Positions 54,022 through 64,000 of a stretch of DNA of 64,000 nt are shown piece by piece. Below the pieces are notes generated by a model. It did no database searches. It worked only from the letters and a program-made list of their open reading frames with translations, and was not told the DNA's origin. This DNA is from Rufibacter tibetensis (GTDB lineage Bacteria; Bacteroidota; Bacteroidia; Cytophagales; Hymenobacteraceae), in the NCBI RefSeq assembly GCF_001310085.1, contig NZ_CP012643.1, forward strand, positions 589,001 to 653,000, written 5' to 3'. A program made the position numbers and the translations under genes. Within the stretch, counting starts at the first letter, position 1. Every line of letters starts with the position of its first letter.

Positions 54022-57000
54022 TTAGAAGGTGAAGCGAAGGTTTAATCCATAATTGCGCACAGAAGGAGGTGAGTTGAACTCAAAGCCCCTGGTATTGGAA
54101 CCAAGCTGGTTAGACTCTGGGTCTGCGTGCCGAAGGTTGGGCGCATAGAAAAGCAGGTTGCGTCCGGTCACAGACACATTGATGCCTTTGAAAGGAGTCC
54201 TGGTCAGAATAGTAGTGGGCAGGGTGTACCCAATGCTTACTTCCCGCAACCTAAGTACTGAGGCATCAAACACGGCAAACTCAGAGGCGTTATTGAAGTG
54301 GGTCCAATATTGCTGGGCCGTAATCTGAATGTTGTTTGGAGTGGTAGTAGCTTCACCGGCCTCGTTGGCCAGCACTCCCTCAAACATGTAGGGCTGCTCC
54401 CGGTTTTCAGCAGTTTCTTCCAAAACACCCCTTAAACGGGCAATCTGGGTTTGTCTGGAATAGAAATCTCCGCCGTGTACATACTGCACCATCGCCCCTA
54501 CACTAAACCCCTTAAATGAAATGGTGTTGGATAAACTGCCCCACCAATCTGCGTTAGGGTCACCGATTATTTGGGGGTTGGGGTCCACCACAGGCAAGCC
54601 ATTGGTAGGATTTATGATCAATTTCCCTTCCGGGGTTCTTCTAAAGGTAGTTCCTTGCAAAACACCGAAGGGTTTGCCTGGCTGCAATAAGGGGCTTAGA
54701 CCCGTGAAGCCACCTCCGCTACTGCCAGAAGTAGGATCAATATACCCGGTGGTCAAGGTGAATTGGTCCAGACCTGGGGCAAGTTCCACTACCTTGGTCT
54801 CCAATTTGGTGAAGTTGGCATTGACATCCCACCGGAACCCGTCTTCAAATTGGATAGGGGTAACATTGGCTGCAATTTCCCAACCTTTGTTGTCAATTCT
54901 ACCGGCATTGGTGGTATGGGTGGTGAATCCGGTGGAGCCAGGCACAGTCAGGTTCAGGATCTGATCCGTAGTACTGTTGTTGAAGTAGTTTACATCCAGG
55001 GTACCTCTGCCATCATAGAACGTGAACTCCGCCCCTATTTCATATGACTTTTTATTCTCTGGCTTGAGGTTGAAGTTCCCCCGGCGGTCATTTCTGGTGA
55101 AGGCTAAGATGGCACCATTGAAAGGAAAGGAAAGCCCCGCCACGTTGTTACCAAAACCTTGAGTTACATAATAGGTACTGGTAAGGTATGGGTTGGTGTC
55201 ATTGCCTACCATGGCGTAACTGGCCCGCAGCTTTCCATAGCTCAGGATGTTGTTGCTAATGCCCAGCGCATCTGTGAACACAAACCCAACACTAACCGAT
55301 GGATAGAAATAGCTGTTATTAGCCGTTGGCAAAGTAGACGACCAGTCGTTTCTGGCAGTAAACTCAGTAAACAACCAGTTTTTGTAATTTAACCCCAATT
55401 GTCCGTAAACCCCCACTAAACGCCTTTCAGTGTTGAAGTTGGTGGTGAACGTAGTGGTGGGAAGGTGATTGGCCAGGTTGTAATAGTCAGGTACTACCAA
55501 ATCTTCTGCCCTAATGGTGTTTTGTCTGGTGTCTACCATGTTCACCTGGGTTCCTACCAACGCCCTGACATTGAAATCAGGGGTAATGTCTTTCTGGTAC
55601 ACCCCAAATAAGTCATGGTTGATGGATTGGAAGCCGATATTGTCATACAGCTGAGACCCACGCCGGTTGGTGGCCGTATTTCCGTTGGAGTTGTAGGAGC
55701 CATACCCATACGCCTGCAACCGGTCATCTGTGTACTGATCAAGTCCAACCCGGTACGTTGCCGTGAAGTCTTTGAAGAATTCAGGATTATAGTTAAAGGT
55801 GGCACTCACAATAGACCGGTTTACCTCGCTTTCATAGAAAGACTCATTGATACTCCACATAGGGTTATCACGGTTCAGCTCGGTAAACAAGGTAGGTGCC
55901 TGCACCCCTGCCCTTAACTTGTAGGGAACATTCTTGATGTCAAAGCTGCGGGGTATAAAAGGCAGGGTAAACCAAGGGCTGGAACCGGAGTTTCCCTGCA
56001 AGGACCCTTCCTGATTTGTTTTTGCGTACAGCACTGAGCCATCTACCGAGAAGCCACGCCCCAAGGTAGCGTTACCTGCCGCCCGTAAGGTGTACCGGTC
56101 TAAACCACTGTTAGGAATAATCCCTTCCTGGTTAGTGGTATTAACACTGAAGATGTACCGCATTTTCTCACTCCCACTGGAAAGTGTTACCCCGTTATCC
56201 CAGATGCGTCCTTTTTGGAAGAAGTCTTTTACATTATCTTCATACGCTCTATACGCCAGATTTTTCATGGGATTACCGGCCACATTGGGTACTGAGTCTA
56301 GCCCCGGAGTGCCAAAGCGAGGTCCCCAACTGTCTGTAGAAGCGGAGTTGTAGCGCCCGTTAGTGCCCTGCCCGTACTCGTTCTGATACTTAGGCAATCC
56401 ATATACCTCCTGGATGTTATAGGAAGAGGTAACCGTAATCTCTGTATCACCTGCTTTGCCTCTCTTCGTGGTGATGATCACGGCCCCGTTACTGGCCCGG
56501 GCTCCGTACAAGGCCGCGGCCGCGGGCCCTTTCAACACGGTCATGGACTCAATGTCGTTGGGATGGATATCCAGGGCACGGTTTGAGTAAGCTGCTCCGC
56601 CCACAGTAGGGTTAGAAGAGTAGGTGGTGTTATTACTGATGGGCACCCCGTCTACCACAAAGAGGGGTTGGTTATTACCTGTGGCGGAGGAAAGCCCCCT
56701 GATGAAGATCTGGGATCCGGAGCCAGGCATACCGCTGGAGGAAATGATTTCTACCCCGGCCACCTTTCCCTGTAATGCGTTCACCACGTTGGGCTCAGAT
56801 TTCTGGGCCAGCTGCTCGCCCTTTACATCCTGCACCGCATAATTTACCTCCCGGCGTTGGCGTTCAATCCCCACCGCTGTCACCACCACTTCGCCTAGCT
56901 GCTTGGAGTCTTCGGCCATGGTCACGTTGAGGGTGGACTGATTCCCCACTTCCACTTCCCGGTTCAGGTACCCGATATAGGTAAAAACCAACGTTCCGCC

Positions 57001-57201
57001 TGAGGCCAGGACCTGAATGGAGTAGTTTCCATTGGCATCAGTAGGTGCTGCGTTGGCCGTTCCTTTCACCTGGACCGTAACGCCAGGCATTCCTTCTCCG
57101 GTTGGTGAGGTCACCCTCCCGGTTACGGTTCGTGTTTGAGCCCATACCTGACTAAGCAGGCAAAGCACTAACAAACATGTAACTAGTAGATTCTTCTTCA
57201 T
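54022..57201 (-). CDS. SusC/RagA-family TonB-linked outer-membrane transporter
   Basis: 1059 residues. Signal peptide about 1-21 (LVTCLLVLCLLSQVWAQ), an N-terminal carboxypeptidase-like domain (GRVTSPTGEGMPGVTVQVKG, GTLVFTYIGYLNREVEV), a plug (GEVVVTAVGIERQRREVNY, SGMPGSGSQIFIRGLSS, PLFVVDGVPI, LKGPAAAALYGARASNGAVI) and a large barrel ending in a terminal Phe. SusC-type proteins import oligosaccharides or peptides with a SusD partner, encoded 19 bases downstream here. No glycosidase or peptidase is adjacent, so the substrate is unknown. Confidence 0.95.
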   Translation of the reverse strand: MKKNLLVTCLLVLCLLSQVWAQTRTVTGRVTSPTGEGMPGVTVQVKGTANAAPTDANGNYSIQVLASGGTLVFTYIGYLNREVEVGNQSTLNVTMAEDSKQLGEVVVTAVGIERQRREVNYAVQDVKGEQLAQKSEPNVVNALQGKVAGVEIISSSGMPGSGSQIFIRGLSSATGNNQPLFVVDGVPISNNTTYSSNPTVGGAAYSNRALDIHPNDIESMTVLKGPAAAALYGARASNGAVIITTKRGKAGDTEITVTSSYNIQEVYGLPKYQNEYGQGTNGRYNSASTDSWGPRFGTPGLDSVPNVAGNPMKNLAYRAYEDNVKDFFQKGRIWDNGVTLSSGSEKMRYIFSVNTTNQEGIIPNSGLDRYTLRAAGNATLGRGFSVDGSVLYAKTNQEGSLQGNSGSSPWFTLPFIPRSFDIKNVPYKLRAGVQAPTLFTELNRDNPMWSINESFYESEVNRSIVSATFNYNPEFFKDFTATYRVGLDQYTDDRLQAYGYGSYNSNGNTATNRRGSQLYDNIGFQSINHDLFGVYQKDITPDFNVRALVGTQVNMVDTRQNTIRAEDLVVPDYYNLANHLPTTTFTTNFNTERRLVGVYGQLGLNYKNWLFTEFTARNDWSSTLPTANNSYFYPSVSVGFVFTDALGISNNILSYGKLRASYAMVGNDTNPYLTSTYYVTQGFGNNVAGLSFPFNGAILAFTRNDRRGNFNLKPENKKSYEIGAEFTFYDGRGTLDVNYFNNSTTDQILNLTVPGSTGFTTHTTNAGRIDNKGWEIAANVTPIQFEDGFRWDVNANFTKLETKVVELAPGLDQFTLTTGYIDPTSGSSGGGFTGLSPLLQPGKPFGVLQGTTFRRTPEGKLIINPTNGLPVVDPNPQIIGDPNADWWGSLSNTISFKGFSVGAMVQYVHGGDFYSRQTQIARLRGVLEETAENREQPYMFEGVLANEAGEATTTPNNIQITAQQYWTHFNNASEFAVFDASVLRLREVSIGYTLPTTILTRTPFKGINVSVTGRNLLFYAPNLRHADPESNQLGSNTRGFEFNSPPSVRNYGLNLRFTF

Positions 57202-58041
57202 AAATCTTCTTTAGAATTGTAGTTAGGTTGACAAACTTGATTCGGACATTGAAGCCCTGACACCTGTGCGACATTTTACTTTTAGAGTGAAAAAGCCTTT
57301 TGCAGGCTATTTCATCGCATGAAGTACTTTCACAAACAATATCCTTTATGCCCTGAAGGGCCAGCACACGGTCTGTTAAAGAGAAAGGAGCAAACTCAAA
57401 GCCTAGTTGAAGGCAAAACTTTTGGGCAAAGCGCTACCAGGCACCTATTTGAAGGGCTTTGATTTTAGAAGAATGAAGGGGTGGGTGGGGTATGTTTTTT
57501 GAGGAAGTTTTATGTAAAAGTTCGTTAAACCGTTTCCTGGTTAAAAAGGGCGTAGCAGTACCTAATGATTGTTTTTTCAGACTGATACAGAGTTTTAACC
57601 AGCGGTTTGTAGTCTTTTTCTTTAGTTTTAGTGTTGAAATTCTCTCAGTGTCATGAACGTGCCTGCCCCAGGTCGTTTCTGCGCAACTAATTGGATTAAG
57701 GCAGTAGCTTTTGTGTCTTACTGCCGCTCACTTGCGCCTCTCGTGTCCTATATTTCAGTTATTTGAATCAGAAATCTAAGTACAAGGGATGTTATTGAAA
57801 TAGCAAAATATTAACATATATTAACAATTATGTATTAAATGAATTTTAGCTATTTAGTAATGGAAGAGAAGTATCAATCAAAGCAAAGAGCCTCTTCTCC
57901 ATGAAAGACTCCACTGGTCCGAAAAGGCTGCATCAGGATTGAAATAAATTTAAGAAAGGATCAAGCTGACATAGTTGTCTCCAAAGTGCCTCACACGCAC
58001 CTGAAATACACACTTGCAGAATGATGTCAATAGATTATCAA
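57202..58041. other. 840-bp intergenic region upstream of susC
   Basis: No coding frame supported. The stretch around 57790-57860 is very AT-rich and holds a direct repeat ATTAACA at ten-base spacing. It presumably carries the SusC promoter, but no convincing TAnnTTTG box was found on the minus strand. Confidence 0.45.
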
Positions 58042-58974
58042 TTAGGTACCCTGAACGCTAGTAGCGGGACGCTGGTGTTTCCACCGCTTGTGGGACCACA
58101 GGTATTCTGCCGGATATTGATTTACCCACGCTTCCAGTTTTCGGGCGAAAACCTCGGTAAGGGGATGCCCCTCTTCTTTCACGCCGGCTTGAGGCAGAGG
58201 TAACAGTTCCTGGAAAACCACTTCATAGTAGCCGCGTTTTACGTGACGCATGCCAACAAAAAAAGTAGGATAGTTGAAAGAGGTTCTCAGCTTGTCGGCC
58301 CCAACATAGAAGGCGGTGTCCTGGTGCAGGAAGTTGGTCCAGTACTGGATTTCGCCGTAGGGCGGCACCTGGTCTGATAGCAGGGAAAGAATTCTTGGCT
58401 GACCCCGGTGCCGCAACAGGTGGCGAAGGGTGTCTTTCATCTTGACCAGCGTGATTCCAAAGCGGCTTCGCAGAAACCACAGGAAAGATTCAAAGAAAGA
58501 ACTGGCCAAAGGTTTATATACCCCATCCACTGGAAAGGGGAAATGCCTGTTTCCCGCCGACGACATGAATTCCCAATTGCCCAAGTGAGCCCCCATGATC
58601 ATGACAGGAACTCCTTGGTTCAGGTAATTTTCTATCTTCTCGCTTCTGTGCAGGTAAACTCGTTTTGCAAGGTCTTGAGGAGAAAGGGAGACCAATTTCA
58701 AGGTCTCTACCATGATATCGGTTAAGTTCAGGAAAAACTGCTTTTCAATTTTGCGCAGCTCAGCAACACTTTTCTGAGGAAAAGATTTCTCCAGGTTTTG
58801 CCGCACCACTTTCTTACGGTAGCCAATGAGGTGGTACAACACCACATAAAGGAAAGTGGAAAAGGCATAAAGCACCGGGAAGGGCAACAGTGAAATTCCC
58901 TTAAGCAACCACCAGAGCGGAAGCTGACCTGGGCGCAGGTCAGGGCGAGACATAGAGAATTGATTTTGATGCAT
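58042..58974 (-). CDS. lysophospholipid / lipid A acyltransferase (LpxL/HtrB-like)
   Basis: About 310 residues from ATG 58974 (ATG 58953 is also possible; longer frames lack sense). One N-terminal helix (about 30-50, LLKGISLLPFPVLYAFSTFL) precedes the acyltransferase domain. Motif I is GAHLGNWEFM with the catalytic His; the SDQVPPYGEIQYWTNFLH segment carries the substrate pocket; YLWSHKRWK is the usual C-terminal motif. It adds a secondary acyl chain to lipid A or a related lipid at the inner membrane. Confidence 0.9.
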   Translation of the reverse strand: MHQNQFSMSRPDLRPGQLPLWWLLKGISLLPFPVLYAFSTFLYVVLYHLIGYRKKVVRQNLEKSFPQKSVAELRKIEKQFFLNLTDIMVETLKLVSLSPQDLAKRVYLHRSEKIENYLNQGVPVMIMGAHLGNWEFMSSAGNRHFPFPVDGVYKPLASSFFESFLWFLRSRFGITLVKMKDTLRHLLRHRGQPRILSLLSDQVPPYGEIQYWTNFLHQDTAFYVGADKLRTSFNYPTFFVGMRHVKRGYYEVVFQELLPLPQAGVKEEGHPLTEVFARKLEAWVNQYPAEYLWSHKRWKHQRPATSVQGT

Positions 58975-59101
58975 TTTCAGAAAAACGGGGCAAGAACAGG
59001 TGCTACCCTCCCACTCCTGCAAAGGTAATAGCAATTATAAATTTACCCGACCTGCTCCTTCGGCTTTTTCTTTCCACACAACACCTTACCCAGTTACCAT
59101 A

Positions 59102-59157
59102 AAACGGGAGCGTCCCTACTGGAAGAAAATATTTCTCCAGTAGGGACGCTCCCGTTT
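59102..59157 (-). terminator. terminator after the LLM oxidoreductase gene
   Basis: A perfect 22-bp stem (59102-59123 with 59136-59157) around a 12-base AT-rich loop. Read on the minus strand it begins 20 bases after the LLM stop at 59178. Confidence 0.88.
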
Positions 59158-59177
59158 CAAAATCCTTTGGTTAAAAC

Positions 59178-60191
59178 TTAAGCCGACTTCTGAAAGAACT
59201 CAGAGATGATTTCATAGGAGTGTACCCGGGCAGTGTGTTCATACATGTTGGAACCCACCATGATCTCATCTACCCCTGTTTCGTTCAGGAAGGCCTGTAA
59301 CTCTTCCTGTATGGTTTTAGGCCCGCCAATAAAAGAATACCGAAGCATCTGCTGCACGGCATAACGTTCAGAGGCATCCCACAGGCCCTCCATACTTTTG
59401 ACCGGAGACTGCATGGGTTTGGCCGTACCGCGCACCACATTCAGGAAGGATTGGTACAAGGAAGTAGACTGATAGATAGCTTCTTCATCTGTATCAGCGG
59501 CGATCACGTTCACACAAGCCATGGCGTAAGGCTCTTTCAACTCACCAACCGGCTGGAAACTTTCTTTGTAGACCTTTAAAGCAGCATGCAGCTGGGAAGG
59601 TGCAAAGTGGCTCGCAAAGGCGTAAGGCATTCCTAAAATACCTGCTAATTGCGCGCCAAAAGTACTGGATCCTAAAATCCAGATGGGAACATTAGATCCT
59701 TCCCCAGGCACTGCCCGCACACGGGCTGTAGGGTCTACGGGACCTAAATAGTTTTTCAGTTCCACTACGTTTTGTGGGAACTCATCCACTGATCCGCGTA
59801 AATCACGCCGCAAGGCATGGGCCGTCATTTGATCGGTTCCCGGGGCGCGGCCTAAGCCCAGGTCAATGCGCCCCGGGTACAAGGTGGCCAGGGTACCAAA
59901 CTGCTCCGCCACTACTAAGGGGGCGTGGTTGGGCAACATAATACCACCGGACCCTACCCGCAATTTGGAAGTAGCACCAGCCACGTGCCCAATTAAGACA
60001 ACGGTAGCCGAACTGGCAATACCTGCCATGTTGTGGTGTTCGGCCATCCAATAACGTTTGTAGCCAAGTTGCTCTACCTTTTGGGCCAGGTCAACAGTAT
60101 TTTTGAAAGATTCAGCAGCGGTTTTCTCGTGCAGGATTGGCACCAGGTCCAATACTGAAACAGGTATATCTGAAAGCTTTTTAGTAGACAT
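59178..60191 (-). CDS. LLM-class flavin-dependent oxidoreductase (luciferase-like monooxygenase)
   Basis: 337 residues, a single luciferase-like TIM barrel. [79 protein letters not shown] and [20 protein letters not shown] are typical of the MsnO8/YhbW subgroup. It should use FMNH2 and O2, supplied by a separate reductase. The substrate is unknown. Confidence 0.92.
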   Translation of the reverse strand: MSTKKLSDIPVSVLDLVPILHEKTAAESFKNTVDLAQKVEQLGYKRYWMAEHHNMAGIASSATVVLIGHVAGATSKLRVGSGGIMLPNHAPLVVAEQFGTLATLYPGRIDLGLGRAPGTDQMTAHALRRDLRGSVDEFPQNVVELKNYLGPVDPTARVRAVPGEGSNVPIWILGSSTFGAQLAGILGMPYAFASHFAPSQLHAALKVYKESFQPVGELKEPYAMACVNVIAADTDEEAIYQSTSLYQSFLNVVRGTAKPMQSPVKSMEGLWDASERYAVQQMLRYSFIGGPKTIQEELQAFLNETGVDEIMVGSNMYEHTARVHSYEIISEFFQKSA

Positions 60192-60241
60192 GATTTAATA
60201 TGATGTAAACAACCGTCTTGTACGGTTGATCTTCTAAAAGG

Positions 60242-60269
60242 CAAAAGTACAGGCATAAAGTTCTGCCAA
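60242..60269 (-). promoter_or_regulatory. promoter of the LLM oxidoreductase gene
   Basis: On the minus strand TTG (60269-60267), 17 bases, then TACTTTTG (60249-60242): an exact TAnnTTTG box with in-range spacing, about 50 bases before the ATG at 60191. One of the best promoter matches in the window. Confidence 0.55.
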
Positions 60270-60673
60270 CCTTTCCTCTGCCCGTTTCCTTTAGGATACT
60301 AGGGCCAATATTTTGGTCTTGGTTTAGCGAAACCAGCTTCAAAACGTGTACATGTTTGATAGCCCAAAGCAGGACCTAATCATAAAGCACCTACCCTATC
60401 CATATGTTAAACCTAGTTTTGCTAATGACTAGTAGCCAAGCAATTGAAAAGTAGGACATTTTGCTACTTACAGACCTGTTATGTTTGAGTTTCATACTGA
60501 CAATAAAGCTAACATTCACTGTAAGAGAAGGCCCTGCTAAGTACAGAATGTATTCTAAGTCCTATATCTGGTCCTTTATTGCCAGAGCTATAGAGTTTCT
60601 TTCAGTCAACCGGGGGTTTCCGGGCAAGTCTGTAGAATTTTACTTACTTGCATTTATTCCACTTTGTCCTTGC
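60270..60673. other. intergenic region between LLM and WbqC genes
   Basis: Nothing coding is supported. The plus-strand open frame from 60461 is merely an upstream extension of the WbqC gene without homologous content. Confidence 0.5.
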
Positions 60674-61291
60674 ATGCAGTTATTAACCGAAATCCAGTAC
60701 AACCCCAGCATCCTTTATTTTCAAAAAGCTTTTGAAGCCGATGAATTACTTGTGGAAGCCCATGAGCATTATCAGAAACAAAGCTACCGCAACCGCTGCC
60801 ACATCCTTACCGCACAAGGCGTGGTGCCCCTGTCCATTCCGGTGGTGAAAGGGAACAGCAAGATTCTGGTGACAGATCTGGAAATTGACTACGGGCAACG
60901 CTGGGTAGACATTCACTGGCGTACCATCCAGAGCGCCTACGGCAGCGCACCTTTTTTTGAGTTCTATGCAGACTATTTTAAAGACGTGTATGACCGCAAG
61001 CCAGCCAGGCTTTTTGAGCTGAATATGGATCTACTTAAACTTTTCGCTAAATTCCTAAAGCTTAAGCAACCCATAAGCCTTACCCAAACGTATGTAAAAA
61101 CATATGAGGCACCGGTGTTGGATTGGCGCGGGGAACTTCACCCTAAAAGGGAGCCTGACAATTTGCGCTTAATGCCATACCGGCAGGTGTTTGGCAAACA
61201 ATTTGCAATAAACCTGAGTATACTGGACTTGTTGTTTAACCTTGGCCCAGAGGCATCTACTTATTTACAGAATCCTGCGGCTTTCTGTTGA
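60674..61291 (+). CDS. WbqC-family protein
   Basis: About 205 residues from the ATG at 60674. Upstream codons in the same frame (to 60461) are hydrophobic and unlike the family, so this start fits best. WbqC signatures: EIQYNPSILYFQKAFEAD, EHYQKQSYRNRCHILTAQG, VVPLSIPVVKGN and QRWVDIHWRTIQSAYGSAPFF. WbqC-like proteins occur near polysaccharide or lipid-anchor genes in Bacteroidetes and are of uncertain activity. Here it lies 95 bases upstream of clpC in the same direction. Confidence 0.88.
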   Translation: MQLLTEIQYNPSILYFQKAFEADELLVEAHEHYQKQSYRNRCHILTAQGVVPLSIPVVKGNSKILVTDLEIDYGQRWVDIHWRTIQSAYGSAPFFEFYADYFKDVYDRKPARLFELNMDLLKLFAKFLKLKQPISLTQTYVKTYEAPVLDWRGELHPKREPDNLRLMPYRQVFGKQFAINLSILDLLFNLGPEASTYLQNPAAFC

Positions 61292-61386
61292 ACATTTGCC
61301 CCACCCAATTTGTTAATTTCACAGAGTTGCCAAGGCAGCACAGTTGCAGCATACGCACAACAACATTTTACTAGACAAGAACTTAC

Positions 61387-63993
61387 ATGGAAGCCAAATT
61401 CTCAAATAGAGTGAAAGAGGTAATCTCTCTCAGTCGCGAGGAAGCCATCCGCCTGGGCCATGATTACATTGGTACCGAGCACCTGCTTCTGGGTATGATC
61501 CGCGAAGGAGAAGGCACCGCAATCGCTTTGCTTAAAAAGTTGGGGGTACCTATGGAGGAACTTAAGTACGCACTTGAGCAGGCCACCAAAAACACCGCCA
61601 GCCCTAATACAAATATTACCGGTAGTATTCCTCTTACCAAACAGACGGAAAAGGTCCTGAAAATAACGTATTTGGAGGCCAAAATCTTCAAGTCTGACAT
61701 CATAGGTACAGAACACCTGTTGCTGTCTATTTTGCGGGATGAGGATAATATTTCATCGCAAACCTTAGCAAAATTCAACGTGAACTACGAAGCTATTCGG
61801 GATTCGTTAGACTATCATGCTAACAACCCTCTTGCCTCTTCAGATACCGATGACAACGATGATAACGACAAACTCTTCGGATCTTCCTCTAAAGGAGGTG
61901 CTGGCTCTGCCGCGAAGAAGGGTGCCGAGAAATCCCGCACTCCGGTGTTGGATAACTTCGGTCGTGATCTGACTAAATTGGCCGAGGAAGGCAAACTGGA
62001 CCCTATTGTGGGTCGTGAAAAAGAAATTGAGCGCGTGGCTCAGGTATTGAGCCGTCGTAAGAAAAACAACCCAATCCTGATTGGGGAGCCCGGTGTTGGT
62101 AAAACTGCCATCGCTGAAGGTCTTGCGCTGCGCATTATTCAGAAAAAAGTTTCTCGTGTGCTTTTCGGAAAACGCGTGGTAACCTTAGACCTTGCCTCTT
62201 TGGTAGCGGGTACTAAATACCGCGGTCAGTTTGAAGAGCGTATGAAAGCCGTGATGAACGAACTGGAAAAATCTCCGGACGTGATTCTGTTCATTGATGA
62301 GCTGCACACCATTGTAGGTGCTGGTGGAGCTTCCGGATCTCTGGATGCCTCTAACATGTTCAAACCTGCGCTGGCCCGCGGCGAAATCCAATGCATTGGC
62401 GCTACTACGCTAGACGAGTACCGTCAGTACATTGAGAAAGATGGAGCCTTGGCTCGTCGTTTCCAGATTGTAATGGTAGACCCTACCACGCCAGAGGAAA
62501 CCATTGAGATCCTGCACAACATCAAAGACAAATACCAGGATCACCACCATGTAACCTATTCAGACAAAGCCATTGAGGCCTGTGTGAAGTTGAGCGACCG
62601 CTACATGAGCGACCGTTTCTTACCAGACAAAGCCATTGATATTCTGGATGAGGCCGGTGCCCGCGTGCACATCAACAACATTGTGGTGCCAGAAGATATT
62701 CTCAAACTGGAGCAATCCATTGAGAACATCAAGGATGAGAAAAACCGCGTAGTGAAAAGCCAGAAATATGAAGAGGCTGCTCAACTACGTGATAAAGAAA
62801 AGAAACTTCTTGACCAATTAGAAGCTGCTAAAAAGAGCTGGGAAGAGGAAACCAAGAAGAAGCGTTACGCCGTGAAAGAAGAAAACGTGGCCGAGGTAAT
62901 CGCCATGATGACGGGTATTCCGGTGAAACGTATCGCGCAGAAAGAAAGCTTGAAGCTTTTGAACATGGGCGAAGAGCTGAAAGGCAAAGTAATTGGTCAG
63001 GAGAAAGCGATCACCCAGTTGGTGAAAGCGATCCAGCGTACCCGCGTTGGTTTGAAAGACCCTAAGCGCCCGATTGGTTCCTTCGTATTCCTTGGACCTA
63101 CCGGGGTTGGTAAAACTGAGCTTGCGAAAGTTCTGGCTACCTACCTGTTTGACAAGGAAGATGCGCTGGTGCGTATTGACATGAGTGAGTACATGGAGAA
63201 ATTCAGCGTATCTCGCTTAGTGGGAGCGCCTCCAGGCTACGTAGGTTACGAAGAAGGTGGTCAGTTAACGGAGAAAATCCGTCGTAAGCCATACTCTGTA
63301 GTATTGCTGGATGAGATTGAGAAAGCGCACCCAGACGTGTACAACCTGTTGTTGCAAGTACTAGATGACGGTGTGTTAACAGATGGTCTTGGCCGCAAAG
63401 TTGACTTCAGAAACACCATCATTATCATGACCTCGAACATTGGAGCCCGTGACTTGCAAGACTTCGGGGCTGGGGTTGGTTTTGCAACCAAGACCCGCCA
63501 GGAGAACATGGACGACATCATGAAAGGCACCATAGCGGCTGCTTTGAAGAAAACGTTCTCTCCTGAGTTCCTGAACCGTTTGGATGACGTAGTGGTGTTC
63601 AACTCTCTGCAAAAAGAAGATATCCATAAAATCATTGATATCTCTCTTGCCAAGTTGTTGACCCGCGTGAAAACATTGGGTTACACCATTGAGATCACTG
63701 ACAAAGCCAAAGATTTTGTGGCTGAGAAAGGATATGACTCTAAATATGGTGCCCGTCCGTTGAACCGCGCGATCACCAAGTACATGGAAGACCCAATTGC
63801 GGAGGAAATCCTGAAAGCCGAACTGGCCCAGGGAGACACCATCGTGATTGATTACGAAGAAGGTAAAGAAGAGCTTACGTTTGCGAACCGCAAGAACGAA
63901 GGCGTAGCTCCAGATACTTCTGATGATCTTCCGGAAACGTCTTCTTCTGAAGAGGAAGAAACCACGCCTACAGATGGCAAAAAGAAAGACTAA
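61387..63993 (+). CDS. clpC: ATP-dependent Clp protease ATP-binding subunit ClpC
   Basis: 868 residues, complete. Two Clp N-terminal repeats ([20 protein letters not shown] and [20 protein letters not shown]), AAA+ module 1 with Walker A GEPGVGKT (K239) and Walker [11 protein letters not shown], the UVR motif ([20 protein letters not shown]), AAA+ module 2 with GPTGVGKT (K576) and Walker [11 protein letters not shown], a ClpP-contact VGF in GAGVGFATK, and the D2-small domain. The hexamer unfolds proteins and feeds ClpP. It ends with an acidic Glu/Ser/Asp-rich tail. Confidence 0.96.
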   Translation: MEAKFSNRVKEVISLSREEAIRLGHDYIGTEHLLLGMIREGEGTAIALLKKLGVPMEELKYALEQATKNTASPNTNITGSIPLTKQTEKVLKITYLEAKIFKSDIIGTEHLLLSILRDEDNISSQTLAKFNVNYEAIRDSLDYHANNPLASSDTDDNDDNDKLFGSSSKGGAGSAAKKGAEKSRTPVLDNFGRDLTKLAEEGKLDPIVGREKEIERVAQVLSRRKKNNPILIGEPGVGKTAIAEGLALRIIQKKVSRVLFGKRVVTLDLASLVAGTKYRGQFEERMKAVMNELEKSPDVILFIDELHTIVGAGGASGSLDASNMFKPALARGEIQCIGATTLDEYRQYIEKDGALARRFQIVMVDPTTPEETIEILHNIKDKYQDHHHVTYSDKAIEACVKLSDRYMSDRFLPDKAIDILDEAGARVHINNIVVPEDILKLEQSIENIKDEKNRVVKSQKYEEAAQLRDKEKKLLDQLEAAKKSWEEETKKKRYAVKEENVAEVIAMMTGIPVKRIAQKESLKLLNMGEELKGKVIGQEKAITQLVKAIQRTRVGLKDPKRPIGSFVFLGPTGVGKTELAKVLATYLFDKEDALVRIDMSEYMEKFSVSRLVGAPPGYVGYEEGGQLTEKIRRKPYSVVLLDEIEKAHPDVYNLLLQVLDDGVLTDGLGRKVDFRNTIIIMTSNIGARDLQDFGAGVGFATKTRQENMDDIMKGTIAAALKKTFSPEFLNRLDDVVVFNSLQKEDIHKIIDISLAKLLTRVKTLGYTIEITDKAKDFVAEKGYDSKYGARPLNRAITKYMEDPIAEEILKAELAQGDTIVIDYEEGKEELTFANRKNEGVAPDTSDDLPETSSSEEEETTPTDGKKKD

Positions 63994-64000
63994 TTACTAA

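Noticed and set aside
57790-57860. AT-rich stretch with repeated ATTAACA as an origin
   Set aside because: No DnaA-box cluster or dnaA/dnaN neighbours; only two short repeats.
60461-60673. N-terminal extension of the WbqC frame
   Set aside because: The 71 extra residues are unlike the family and have no RBS or motif; ATG 60674 gives the conserved start.
1-64000. CRISPR array, prophage, integron or defence island
   Set aside because: No regularly spaced repeats, Cas genes, phage structural genes, integrase or known defence enzyme set was seen. The TcmP-like gene alone is not enough.

Overview
The window reads as chromosomal DNA of an aerobic Bacteroidetes bacterium, most likely Cytophagales/Hymenobacteraceae (Rufibacter, Nibribacter or Pontibacter-like; inferred from gene content, not searched). 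The pointers are a SusC/SusD pair, a FucP-type sugar symporter, DUF1080 and ThuA proteins, a WbqC protein, several TAnnTTTG-type -7 promoter boxes, weak Shine-Dalgarno sequences and many long perfect hairpin terminators. No transposase, integrase, phage gene or CRISPR array was seen.

Layout. 1-3.5 kb: a truncated FAD/Fe-S oxidase and an orphan TcmP-like protein. 4.1-14.6 kb: a signalling/export block made of a 2049-residue CHASE3-(PAS)10-kinase-receiver-Hpt protein, a single-domain receiver, a membrane-anchored HEAT-repeat protein and a processive family 2 glycosyltransferase, with a convergent TPR-YaiO outer-membrane barrel. It looks like a phosphorelay-controlled exopolysaccharide machine. 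15-22.4 kb (all minus): a non-phosphorylative L-fucose (or similar 6-deoxyhexose) route with dehydrogenase, lactonase, 2-keto-3-deoxy-fuconate dehydrogenase and diketo-acid hydrolase, plus a TonB receptor and an MFS permease; the dehydratase is not in the window. 22.5-34.9 kb (all minus): a sugar locus with a TIM-barrel isomerase/hydratase, a Gfo/Idh/MocA dehydrogenase, a FucP-like symporter, two DUF1080 proteins and two large secreted dehydrogenase-cytochrome c fusions. It fits an oxidation-based 3-keto-glycoside cleavage pathway coupled to respiration and is the best candidate here for an undescribed system.

35.7-47 kb: a trans-sulfuration enzyme; a PLP decarboxylase abutting an amine oxidase; a DUF7009-MobA pair for molybdenum cofactor; a GH2 beta-galactosidase; a GH53 endo-galactanase whose catalytic acid/base Glu is replaced by Lys; a GAF protein; and two paralogous small proteins. 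47.3-51.8 kb: housekeeping genes (tRNA-Ser(UGA), YihY, thioesterase, a lipoprotein, MltG, TsaC-like). 51.9-57.2 kb: a SusC-SusD-lipoprotein operon with no enzyme beside it. 58-64 kb: an LpxL-like acyltransferase, an LLM flavin oxidoreductase, a WbqC protein and complete ClpC.

Convergent gene pairs are mostly separated by perfect hairpins of 17-27 bp. Two small families of dispersed palindromes (a CATCCTGA-type and a GCCTG-type element) are also present. All functions are assigned from motifs and general family knowledge; no database search was possible.
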